Positions 31,189 to 41,545 of a stretch of 64,000 bases of DNA are shown piece after piece. Under the pieces are notes generated by a model, which ran no database searches, was not told the origin of the DNA, and saw nothing but the letters and a program-made list of their open reading frames with translations. This DNA is from Entoloma clypeatum (lineage: Eukaryota > Basidiomycota > Agaricomycetes > Agaricales > Entolomataceae). Every line of letters starts with the position of its first letter. The first letter of the stretch is position 1. The stretch is from the NCBI GenBank assembly GCA_963565915.1, contig OY751486.1, forward strand, positions 4,898,001 to 4,962,000. Direction: 5' to 3'. The translations under genes and the position numbers were made by a program.

Positions 31189-33094
31189 TCAATTCAACAT
31201 CAAAGCTCGTACGGCAGAGGCTGGGACACTATACTGTGGGTCACCATCCAGTGGGCCATTGATCGGCGCCGTGACCATCATGCCCTGTAGAATGAGTTCA
31301 TTCATTTGCATTTGACCTACAGTCACATATCCATCACTGGCGACACCTTCGGTAAAATGTTCTTCGGCGAAAGGTCCTTCGGCGACATCACCGGCGAACC
31401 TTTCTTCGGCGACATTCCTGACGGCGAATGGATCATCGGCGAAGTTGCCCTCGGCGACAATGGGGCGAACACGGCGAATATCGCCGGTGGCTATATGACT
31501 GCTTGCCGTCCCCTCACTTCCACTGGGCCATTCTGTATCAGACGCGCGATGACTTCCGCTCCCCTGTGAGACGCTATTGCAATGGCGCTGATCTGGGACA
31601 GCAAGCAGGCCATTCCTTGCTGATTGGCTCTGCCTTTGCCGTCCCCTTTGAGCTTCTGCTAGTATGGGGTATTGGCTTTCCACCTCGTGTCTGTCCTTGT
31701 TGACAATCTTCTTGAAGCGAAATGCCTTGCCTGCACCATGTCGATCCTGCCTTGATATGACGTGTTCAAAAAAGGCCTCGATCTCCTTCTTGTGCAGGTT
31801 TCGTGGATCCTTGATAGTGAACCCCTGTGGGAGGTATTCAGCTGCCACCAAGAGTCGCGTGTTAGCTGCCAGAGTCCCAAATGGCACATGGTTAGTATGG
31901 CCAGCCGACGCAAGAGCTGTCATACTTCCAATCAGCAGCACTCGATTGAGAACAAACTCGCTTACAGTAGTGTTTGGACAAGAACTCGCGTAGTAAGTGC
32001 TCGAGCTGACCCTTGGTCATTGTTCCAAAAGAGACATCGGGAACGAGGGGAAACCCATTCAGCGAAAGGGCTATTGTTGCCATGATGGCCAGCTGATCAG
32101 TTGCATTCGCCGGAGTCAGTCTGTCATTCGCTGGTGTCAGTCTTCCATTCGCCGGAGTCAGTCTTCCAGCATCTGGCACATGTTTGAGGCCCTTAACATA
32201 CTCCCCAAAAAAACGGCACATCTCATTCACCACGGTGGCCTTGCTCTCCACAAATGACGGTGCCTTTTTACCCATCAGTCCCGCTGAGTCCTCATGACTT
32301 TAGCCAGTTAGCCAGTTTTGTAAACTGTCGCCGACCGGCGAACATGACGCACCACATTATTCTGTATTTTCCATCCTCTCTCGGGTACCCATAGAATGTC
32401 ATTGTCACTACACCCATCTCATGCCAACACTTTGTGGAGAAATCCTCCACTCTCGGGGTTGCCTTGGACTTTGCTAGCCTGTCGTCGTGGTTAGGTGTGT
32501 ACACTGCAATCAGCGAAGACTTACCGGCGCTGTACCTCAGGAGGATTACCTTGTTCCTGATGCTGGTCCACTAGAATTTGGATTTCCTTCTTACCCTCAG
32601 CATCCATGGCTTCATAAATATTTTTTGCGGCACTCAACCTCTGTCCAAAATGTGCTCGGAGTGCAAGATTCAGATTCTCCACACCAAGCATCCTCTTCAT
32701 TTCCTCCTTTACCTCATTCCCCTTCACCTGCCACACAACCTCCAGTCTACTCACCTTGCGATCATGTTGCCCCCTTGTGGTCACAAATGGTCTCCAGTTG
32801 TTCCGGAGCCACTTTGCAAGTCTCTGTACTATGGTTAATTAATCCTGCAACACACATATATAGTCCAACTCATACCTCAGTCCGCTCCTTCACTTCCTTT
32901 GGTTCTATTGGAACATCCCCATTCTGTGTCCAGTAGTTGAGCAGTGGGAGCAAGATTGAAGTTACGACCTCGCGGCATGCTGCTGAGGATGTTGCAGAGC
33001 GGTACTCATGCTTGAAATGTTGAAAGGTGGCTCGCTCCTCTGCCGTGTACTGACAGTCGGCTCGAGGCTTCCTTTGTGGCACAAAGTCGGACAT
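31189..33094 (-). CDS. KDZ-linked gene C: conserved hypothetical protein
   Basis: Multi-exon minus-strand gene starting at ATG 33094 (MSDFVPQRKPRADCQY). Exon 1 is 33094-32876 and exon 2 begins at 32823 (RLAKWLRNNWRPFVTT) and runs to about 32530. Further exons cover 32504-32360 (TKCWHEMGVVTMTFYGYPRE), 32275-31960 (FVESKATVVNEMCRFFGEYV, then GQLEHLLREFLSKHY) and 31925-31189 (FGTLAANTRLLVAAEYLPQG, then DPRNLHKKEIEAFFEHV). Exon limits after exon 2 are approximate. I recall this domain architecture as a frequent unknown protein beside KDZ transposases; its function is unknown. The LTPAN repeats and the FAEEHF...FAGDV stretch are encoded by the element motif. It is divergent from the transposase gene. 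Confidence 0.6.
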
Positions 33095-33348
33095 GGGTGG
33101 TGGGACGTGGAATTATTCAAGAAACATCCTCGATGGAACCCATTGGACATATATTGCTTTAGTGATTTTTGTGAACACATGTTTAATACTTTGATCATTG
33201 ATGATGTACAAAAATGATAGAAGACAAGCTTTTGCGGTGACAAGTGAACACGCGGAGATCATTGTGGGCATGTGTTCACCATGCGCCGTCGCATTTTTGC
33301 CCGTTTGAACCAATCCTCTCTCGTGAACCAATCCTCCCCAACCTTTCA
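33095..33348. promoter_or_regulatory. Divergent promoter region of gene C and the KDZ transposase
   Basis: 254 bp separate the start of gene C (33094, minus) from the transposase ATG (33349, plus). A second divergent pair in the same element makes co-regulation plausible. No specific site was identified. Confidence 0.45.
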
Positions 33349-35528
33349 ATGTCGAGCCGACGATCAAAGCGACAGAAGGGAATTCATGTATATGATGAGG
33401 ATGAGGATTATCAGGTGGTTACAGTAAAGAAGGTGACTGTATCGACTCGACAAGGACTAATTACCCGAGATGTTGATGTCCCACTATACCCGCCCACCAA
33501 TTCCAATCTACAATCAGATGACGAGGCAGGTCCAAGCACTGAGCCTGTCAGTGTTGCGATCCCTCCAGATGGCCCTTTTGGTGATGCTGGATGGGAAGGA
33601 TTGGCGAGCGATGACATGAATCCAAATAGAAACAAGGTACCAGCTAATAAATGATCTCGAGTATAATTACTAACAGGCATGGTAAAGCAACACTACTGGA
33701 TGCAAGAATTTGTCCATCGTGCTGATTCCTTGTTGGCCGCATTACTCTCCCGAGAAGCTTTGCCGGCTGGTGGATACTGCCAGACATGCACTGGTGAGAA
33801 AAGAGCTGTGTGGAGGTGCATAGATTGTACCATAACACCTTTACTCTGTCGTGGGTGCATGCGTCATGCTCATTGACATGACCCGTTAGACTCAAATCAC
33901 AAGAAGATGTTGAACATGGGTAAGTATTCCACAATCATCCCTTTCTTGTTTCCCTGACGATTTCTTCGCTGATATCCTTTCACCGACATTCTTTCGCCGA
34001 TCATCCCTTTCGCCGGTCCTTCCTTTCGCTGATCCTTCCTTTCGCCGGTCCTTCTTTTCACCGGTGACATCCTTTCGCTGACATTGTTTCGCCAATCCTC
34101 CCTTTCGCCAATCCTTCCTTTCGCCGTTTCGCCGGTACATGTTCGCCGTTTCGCCGGTCTCAGTACATGTCTTGTGCCGGCGACATGTCCAGGCGAGATC
34201 AATGTCTCATGCCGCGATGGACTACTTTGTTAAGATGACGACGGCAATCACCCATGATCATGTGAACAACTGGGAGACAGAAATTAAGGCTGCTGAAGCA
34301 CGTCGCCTCGCCGATGTCACGGCAATGGATATTCTACGCACTTGTACAACCGATCCTGAGGAGCCTGTCGACATAATGCCAAGCGAGGTGCACACCCCGG
34401 TGGAAGAATGGATAAGAATGGCCCTCAATATTGAGGAGAAACAGTGCATGTTTTATGTGTCACTCACTCGTAATCCTTCTGATTGCTGGGCAGGATTGAG
34501 TTAGAGGACCATCTCCGGCATTGGAAAAAGAACCCTCGGCCTGAAGATGCAAAACAGATTGAACACCTTCAAGATAATCTCACATCCCAGCTGACTGTGC
34601 TCGATACATTGCAACAGCAGGTTGGGGTGCTGGGAACAGTGGCACCAGATACATCAACATCAGATGATCCGACAGCCTTTGACGATCTTGATGATGATGA
34701 GCATGAAGGCGAGAGCGATGACGACGGCGACATCCCCAGCCGCTATACTGTCACCGGCAACCTCCCACATGAACACTGGCCACTTGTCTTGCCTTCCACT
34801 GCGTCTGGTCGCAATCAAGCTCACTGTGCTGTAGAGGTGGCCGAGCGAATGAGGCAGGCCACACAACATCTCAATGCACTTCGCACCATCATCGCCGACA
34901 AATCCTTTCACTACTCCCATGTCATCCGAGTAGCACCCCGGAAAAGTGTCAAAACTCGAGCTCGAGCCGCGATCATCAAGCTCAATCAGCAGATTTCTTT
35001 CCATTCTCGAGTATATACACGATGCAGGGCGGCCCTCGGCCGGCTGCAAGCTTCGCCGGACGTCATGGCGAGATTTCGGGTTTTAAGCCGAGACGACCTG
35101 AAGTGCAGCATGGCTGTTCTGGATCCCAACATCCAGGGTTCAACAACTCTATGCCTGTCCTGGATATGGCAGATGCAACTGGGTATCAATCCTACGTCGC
35201 CGGCGGCCATGCTAGAATGTTAGTCGCCGTGTATTGTCGCTGTGGATCTTCTGATCGCCTTTTAGTCCAACATGTTCATTGGTTACATGCACGAGCACGA
35301 AGCCACCGCTGGGAGGAGGAAGTCATCCTCATCCAATATGAGATGGGTTGGACGACCCGATATTTTATCCATCAACGGGACATTTGGGACGGCCGGCGAC
35401 AAGTCGCCGCTTCGCCAGGACTCATGGCACATGCAGCGAGAAAGGCGGCAATGTGGCAGATCCTTGTGACAGACGCTGAAGATGAATTTGCGGGTACTAC
35501 AAGGTCATATGTGCGGATAATTGAGTAG
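33349..35528 (+). pseudogene. KDZ transposase, copy 2, catalytic core deleted
   Basis: Exon 1 33349-33636 (MSSRRSKRQKGIHVYD), intron 33637-33687 with ACTAAC branch site, exon 2 33688-33919 with the first CxC2 cysteines (CQTCTG, CIDC, CRGC). At about 33888 the sequence jumps from CATGACCCGTT to AGACTCAAATCAC. The counterpart in copy 1 spans about 13755 down to 12022, so roughly 1.75 kb with all three acidic residues is missing. Remaining exons are 34193-34443, 34494-35218 and 35266-35528 (stop TAG), carrying the C-terminal domain. An in-frame TGA at 33877 is shared with copy 1. The product cannot be a transposase, though a truncated DNA-binding protein is conceivable. Confidence 0.85.
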
Positions 35529-35665
35529 TGTTTCCACATTTACACATAACATAAGGAAAAAAAACATGCATGTAACGTGTAATGATGTGACACATGGCAT
35601 AAGCACATTGTTATCTGTCACATTTACTGCCATCTTCTTCTCATCCACAGTCTATTGCAACTACA

Positions 35666-37986
35666 ATGCCCTCTTCCTCCACCTCAACTTTGTTTATGAC
35701 TGCTTCTCCTCGTCCCGATCCAAATACAGTAGTTGCATACTGAGAGTCACGCTTCCGTGCCGCTTTGCTCGGTATCCAGCGGGCGCCGGCAAATCAGCAT
35801 GGGTGGATGAAGGATATACTTGCCTCGGAATTGGTAAGCTGATGTGCCGATTAAATAATCTGTATACTCACATATCATAGGCCGTGTCGATGCGCTTTGT
35901 CGGCCTGGCGGCAAGTGCTGGAGTGCCAATAGACATTCCAATCATCACTCGCACACTGCCGTTCACCGATCTGGGTGGATATGGAAACGACGCTCATCCC
36001 CATTTTCCTTGGTCAGCCGTGCTTGATGGGAGCTCCCACCCGACACAAGAATTTGGCATTGTGCCGCACTACCACCTCGACTGGTGGAACCACCCAGAGT
36101 GCCCCCAGCAGATTTTGGATGTCGACACGCTCACCCAGTGTCTCGAAGTCCACCACGGCGTGCTTGGTCACCCGCCGGGCAGCGAGACTGTCGCCGGTCC
36201 ATTCGCCAGTCCATTCGCTGGTCCATTCGCTGGTCACTCTCTTGCCAACTATCCATCAATTCCCCCTCCCCATATCTCTCTGAACTCTCAAGCAGCGGCG
36301 GGGTACCGCGCTGTGGCCCTTGACGCCTCTCACCAACTCCAAGCGGTGGCAAACAGGCTTCATGCTCAGGAAACAGCGTCGGCAAATGTGTTGCACTTGG
36401 CCATCCGTCGTGCTAGTGGTTTCAACATGCTCTATGAGCACGCCATGACTCTTGAATCCCTGGATCCCGCAAGGGGACACATTGCAGGACCACCATATCA
36501 GCCATCGGCAACCATTGGCAATCGCGCCAGTTCGCCGGCGGCCACTCCCCAACCCTCATCCTCACAGCCGATGCGCAAATCAACCACTGCTCAAATGCAA
36601 CGGAAAGGTAGGCCGAGGAGCAAGAAAGTCACCCTCCAGGATCTGGCCACCATGATCCAGGAGACTGCAGCGGCTGAACGCGACCGATACCAGCAGCACC
36701 CCAGCCTGAAGTGGACCTGGGGCGTTGATCTCGAAGTTGACGACATCAGGAAGCTGGTGAGAGCAGCAGAAAACCAGTACCAGCTGCCGCATTCTGGATA
36801 TGACGAGTCCCTAGCCGACGGCGGTTTTGCAGGTAACGACTCTGATGGCCCAGGAGAAGCCCCCTTCTCGGACATGATTGGTCGCCATTCCGCTGCCTCG
36901 CCATCTCTCATCACCGACCTCGGCACCCTCGATATTCCCCACCATTTCAGAGAGTACCCCCTTCGCCGAGCCCACATGGCCACGCCGGCAGACAACCTGC
37001 CACATGGGGCAGGTGACAACTCCGCTGCTGCTTTTCTTCCTGCCCCTTCCCTCACCGCTCTTGATGCCGAGTGTGACTCACCGATTTTCACTCCAATCCC
37101 GAGGTCACCACCAACTCAAACTCCGGCCACCTCCACATCACCTATCGCTAATCACCAGGAGGTTGTCGACATTATCATGGGCGATATCAGTGATGAACAA
37201 GCGACCTCTGCGGGCGATATTCCTCTCCACCTTGTCATGCAGACACTGGAGGATATGAGTGACACCGACTCGCCATCCCAACATTCACCGGCCGACCCTT
37301 CGCCGTCAAAGCCTTCGCCATCTTCGCCGTCTTTGCCGTCTTTGCCGTCTTCACTGTCTTTGCTGTCTTCACCGTGCCACCCTTCGCCGAAGCCTGTTGC
37401 GCCAATAAGGCGTTCACTGTCCATTGATTCCCCGGTCACTCCTTCCGCTGGGATCTATCATCAGACTCTGGACGTTGTCATGAACGTCCTAGAGGAGGAG
37501 GAGAGTGACATAGAGGATGACCAGAGCAGGCCCCCACCGTCAACACTATTTGACAATGCACTGGCGGCTCTTGAGGATTCCGATGAAGCCGACGACGAGG
37601 CTGATGGCAGCAACGAAACTGACAGCACCCATAACGGCGACAGTGACGGCGACAATCACGGCGACAATCACGGCGACGGCGAACCTGATGGCGAAACTGA
37701 TGGCGAAACTGACGGCGAAACTGACAATGACAGCGACAGCAGTGGATCCGTCACCAACGCACCTACTGCCGCCAACGTCGCCAGCGCACTTGAAGGTGTC
37801 GACTCCGATGTCTCTGATAGTGAGCCAACTGGACCCCCCCCTCTCACTCGTTCGCCGGGGCTCTTTGCCCATGCCCCTGGGGCTCAATTCCAACGCCGCC
37901 CTTGGACCGCTGAAGATTTAGCTGATATGCGTGTCCCTGGCAGTTCGAGTGATACTGGGTCATCGGAGAGCGAGGGTGCAGAGTGA
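35666..37986 (+). CDS. KDZ-linked accessory protein D, copy 2
   Basis: Exon 1 35666-35833, intron 35834-35880, exon 2 35881-37986. Exon 2 is uninterrupted for 700 residues and almost identical to copy 1. Visible differences are scattered substitutions and in-frame length changes in the repeats (DGETDG units and the SPSLPSLPS stretch), giving 17 extra residues. The AT-hook-like RKGRPRSKK lies at 36597-36627, and the C-terminus is Asp/Glu-rich. Exon 1 has an in-frame TGA at 35741-35743, as in copy 1, where an Arg codon would keep the frame. Either translation starts downstream or both copies derive from an already damaged parent. Confidence 0.6.
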
Positions 37987-38033
37987 TATGCCTATAGCGG
38001 GGTACCATTGTTATTATATTATACCATATACAG

Positions 38034-38262
38034 ATGAGTTTGTCGCTGGCTGCACTGACTGTCGCCGGCTGCATTGAGTTTGTCGCCGGGGGCATAGAGT
38101 TTGTCGCCGGGGGCATAGAGTTTGTCGCCGGGGGCATAGAGTTTGTCGCCGGGGGCATAGAGTTTGTCGCCGGCCACATTGACGTTGTCGCCAGCCACAT
38201 TGAGTTTGTCACCGGCTGCATTGAGTTCGTCGCCAGGGGCATAGAGTTTGTTGTGTCGCCGT
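38034..38262 (-). repeat. Right subterminal array
   Basis: Units of GAGTTTGTCGCCGG with spacers GGGCATA, CTGCATT or CCACATT, the complement of the array at 18990-19320 and at 7555-7850. Four GGGCATAGAGTTTGTCGCCG units stand in a row and look recently amplified. Confidence 0.85.
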
Positions 38263-38263
38263 T

Positions 38264-38341
38264 CGCTGCTTCCGTAATTTACCATACAGTGTATGCGTTC
38301 GCTAGACCGTATATTACAATACAGTGTAGGTTGAGTATGTG
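38264..38341 (-). repeat. Right TIR of the large KDZ element
   Basis: On the minus strand it starts CACATACTCAACCTACACTG, as in copy 1, and runs to about ACGGAAGCAGCGAA. It is followed on the plus strand by GTTGCTG, the duplication also present before 18889. Confidence 0.85.
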
Positions 38342-38894
38342 GTTGCTGTCGTCGCCGCATAGGTCCATCTGAAATCATCCGAAGGAGGCACTTCTCTGCA
38401 ATGAGCATCAAATCCAATGTTGCAAGACTCAAGACAATTACTTACTTGCACAAAATACACACTCACTTGGTGGCCCGGCTCCCATCTGGTAAAACATTAT
38501 CTTCTATCCCGAAGAACTCCCAGACATCGACAGCCTTCTTCCTCTCTTTACAGATCAGGAGTTGGACTACTTGAACTGATGGGCTTGAGTGTTGTGTTGC
38601 AACATTGGATGGACAAGCCGACTCGTCATCGCCTTCTGCATTTCTATTGACCCCCATAAAGTCAAAGTCCTCTCCAGTGCTATTGCCATCCTGGGCATGA
38701 GGGCATCGATGTCTCGTCCCCAAAGAACCTGCGATGGGACAATGCTGGGCCAGAGCCGGAGGTTGGTTCTGAGCAAGAGGCTGGGCATGATTGGGAAGGG
38801 ATTCAGCCGGAACTTGCTGACGACAACGAGGTGGCATTTCTGGATGGGGAGGTGATGAAACATTGTGTACACTGGCTAGGGAGAATACACACTA
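38342..38894 (-). pseudogene. 5' part of the minus-strand hAT gene
   Basis: ATG at 38837 (MPPRCRQQVPAESLPNHAQP) and an open exon to 38463 ending VDVWEFFGIEDNVLPDGSR. Next comes an in-frame TGA (38463-38465) and then VCILC, the first cysteine pair of a BED finger, followed by a probable intron (GTAAGTAATT...TTGCAG). The exon after it reads DDFRWTYAATTA and runs into the KDZ TIR; the continuation TTLRNHL lies left of 18889. A possible hAT terminus, TAGTGTGTATTC on the minus strand, is at 38894. Together with 17004-18888 this is one gene split by the KDZ insertion. Confidence 0.75.
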
Positions 38895-41250
38895 AGGTCT
38901 TTTATCGTTCACAACTATCGCATAATTACTTCCAACAGGAAGTCGGACTATGTTAATGTAAGCAAGACCTCCGACTTCCAATTCCATTGTTTGAGTTCTG
39001 TGGTGTATCAACAACTGGACACCCCAGCACGTGATTTTTCCTTCTTGCTCTTGTACCACCACCTTCCCCATATGCACAATAGTACTCTACCACTAGAACT
39101 ATCTAATGTAGTCTAGTAAATAGAATAGAACTACTAATTCAAATAAGTATACAGAAACTAACTGTCCATGGACGCTGCTACTGCATTGCCGATGTCGGTT
39201 CGCAATGCACCGCCCACAAGGCAGATCATATCCGCCGATGAATTCAAGCCCCCCCCCCACCCGACGCTGCGGTTACATTGTTGCTTCACAATCACATGCA
39301 CACGAGGCGGATTGAACATTGAGCGCCCCTTGGGAATCTTGGCAACAGGTGCGTTTACCATCTGTTCATCATTTGATAGGCCAATAACTTAATGTTATGA
39401 TGGTATTTTCACTTTTCACTTTATCTTATCTTATTTCAATCTTATCTTATCTACATCATATCGTACATGAGGACATCTTATCATTATCACGCAGCAGGAT
39501 GCGAAGGATCCGGAGTTGCACAGCATCACACTGCCTCAATGCAGCCTCATGGTATTTACATATATAAGTAGGGTACTTTCACTTGTATTTTGATAGCTTG
39601 TTCTCTTGAGATTCCTGCTGGGTCTCTTAGCAATACAGCCCCTTCTTCATCTTTCCACATTCCTCACTCTAAGTTCCTAATTTGGGCTCGCGATGTCATT
39701 TGACTTAGCATCGCCTCAACACTTAAAGCCCAGGTCACTTAATCCACACAGATCATATCTGCCAATGAAATCAATCCCCCACCCGACGCTGCTGTTACAG
39801 CGCCGCTCCACAATCACACGCACATGCGGCGGATCGAACATTGAGAGCTGTTATGATTGCTCTTATCTTATCATATTATCTAATCTAATCTTTATCTTAT
39901 CTCTTTATCTTATCTCATCTTATCCTATCTCTTAATCTTATCCTATCTTATCTGAAACCTTTATCTTATCCTACCTCATGTTAGACACATGTTATTCTAG
40001 AACGGTCTTATTTACTGTATATTACTGTGCACCTCATTTGTGCCTCATGGTATTTACATATATAAGTAGCCCACTTTCCTTTGTATTCTGTAGCTTGTTC
40101 TCTTGAGATCCCATGTGGGTCAATAGTCAGCATTGCTCCTTTGTCTTGATGGCATCGTATCACCTCTCCTTGCACATTTTATGTTCAGGCCTGTGGATGT
40201 AGTCGTCAGACTCACATGTTGCCTCAACAAGAGCTGCCCTTCGCGAATCTTGGCAACAGGTTGTGTGGCCACTCACTCTTCACCGTCCGTTCATCATATT
40301 AATGGATTTGATAGGTCAATGATCACTGCAATCCCCCACACGCACATGACGTGGATCGAACATCGGGAGCTGCTCTTCGTGAATCTTGGCATCGTCCATT
40401 CATCATATTAATGGATTTGACTGCCTCAATCTTGGCAACAGGTGTGTGATGTGTATTTACACGAGTCTAATGTGCGTACATCAGGCCAATGCACATGCGA
40501 ACAAGGAGCAAACAAAGGCGGCCACCCACAAGCAATTCACCACTGACATTGATGCCGTCCAGTCGGCCTCTTCACGAGCATCTAGGAGAGCTGTCTTCAC
40601 TCCGACCGCCGAGGCACCAGAAAGCAGTGAAGTCGAGGTCGAGCACCAGTACCTTGGTAGCGATCCAACCACCAGTACAATCACTGCCTCTGCCCATAAC
40701 CATTGATGAACTGGGGAACCGGGTTGCTGGTTGAATAAACAGCGGCCACACGACTCCAGACCTTTCCCTACACCTCTCACCTCCACGAGGCCCTAAACAC
40801 ATATTAGATTTAATTGTAAGTACGACTTCCGACCCCCGATTCCGTTGTTTGAGTCCAGTGGTGTATCAACAACTGGACACCCCAACATGTGATTTTTTCT
40901 TCTTGCTCTCACACCACCACCTACCGACCTCCTCATCCTCAGTAAGTTCTGTAAGATAGGTTTTATTAGTACATGTAATTAGTAAATCATAAGCCCTGAT
41001 GAGTACTCGAATTGAAGCGGGGGCAAAGATAAAGCCCCACCCATCAGCGGCACGTCCTGCACAGGCAAATTGATGTGTAGTGTATGATATGTGCACGCCA
41101 GATGCATGGACTCCTTGCTCTGAAGGAGTGATGCAAGGGAACCAGGGGCCCGTGGAGCAAGGGCTGTTCTTCGTTTTCTACAATTTGAACATCAACTGTA
41201 CCATGAAAGCTAATTATCACGTCCCATAGGTCATCAATCAAACCCACCAA
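38895..41250. repeat. Mosaic of degenerate repeats, no gene recognised
   Basis: A block at about 38960-39065 (GGTGTATCAACAACTGGACA and neighbours) recurs at about 40815-40925. A second block around 39530-39640 (CATGGTATTTACATATATAA, then GCTTGTTCTCTTGAGAT) recurs around 40030-40140 and contains a TATA-like word. Sequences starting TGTTATGAT at 39393 and 39849 precede TTATCTTATC-rich stretches and look like starts of related LTRs. Words such as CATCATATTAATGGATTTGA repeat near 40300 and 40400. This is probably a pile of decayed LTR fragments. The open frame at 40386-40706 has no recognisable domain. Confidence 0.45.
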
Positions 41251-41254
41251 CAGG

Positions 41255-41545
41255 ATGAGTCATTGCCAGGTATGTCTGTCTTCTTGCTCATGCAACACAC
41301 GGGGGGCTTACAGTCCATTAAACAGATCACAGAAGCTCATAATCCCTTTGTGGATCTCGAGGCTCAAGTCAATGATGCTGATGATGATGATGATGATGAT
41401 GATGAGGAGGAGGAGGAGGAGGAGGAAGAGGATGGTAAGCAATCCATCCTCTTATTTTGATCCACTTCTGAGGTAGCTCTAGGTTTTATCAATGATCAGG
41501 AGGATAATCACCCTGAGGGTATTCAGCGGTGGAACGATTACCAGG
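41255..41545 (+). pseudogene. Acidic exon remnant (possibly SPT5-like)
   Basis: A plus-strand exon encodes NPFVDLEAQVNDAD followed by runs of Asp and Glu written by (GAT)n and (GAG)n microsatellites (41376-41430). A possible intron (GTAAGC...CTGAG) leads to LGFINDQEDNHPEG. The pattern FVDLEAQV plus an acidic stretch resembles the N-terminal acidic region of SPT5-type elongation factors, of which mushrooms carry many fragments; this is a weak resemblance. It is cut by the gypsy-C LTR at 41546. Confidence 0.3.

Larger units (their letters stand above)
18889..38341. mobile_element. Large KDZ transposon with four accessory genes (19.5 kb including a nested LTR element)
   Basis: Inverted termini lie at 18889 (CAGGTAGTCAACC...) and 38341 (complement CACATACTCAACC...), identical for about 70 bp from TCAACC onward. 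GTTGCTG flanks both sides (18882-18888 and 38342-38348). Removing the element and one GTTGCTG joins the two halves of a minus-strand hAT BED finger in one open frame, which supports a single insertion with a 7-bp duplication. Subterminal CCGGCGACAA arrays face inward at both ends. Content: gene A (minus), gene B (plus), nested retrotransposon 22866-30933, gene C (minus), a KDZ transposase with deleted core (plus), gene D (plus). Without the nested element it is about 11.4 kb. Confidence 0.8.

Noticed and set aside
18889..38341. A Starship-type giant element
   Set aside because: Starships need a tyrosine-recombinase captain (DUF3435) at one end, and none is seen. The element has inverted repeats and a KDZ transposase instead.
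18889..38341. TET/JBP dioxygenase as cargo
   Set aside because: KDZ elements are often linked to TET/JBP genes, so I looked for the HxD...H dioxygenase pattern and found no convincing domain in genes A to D.
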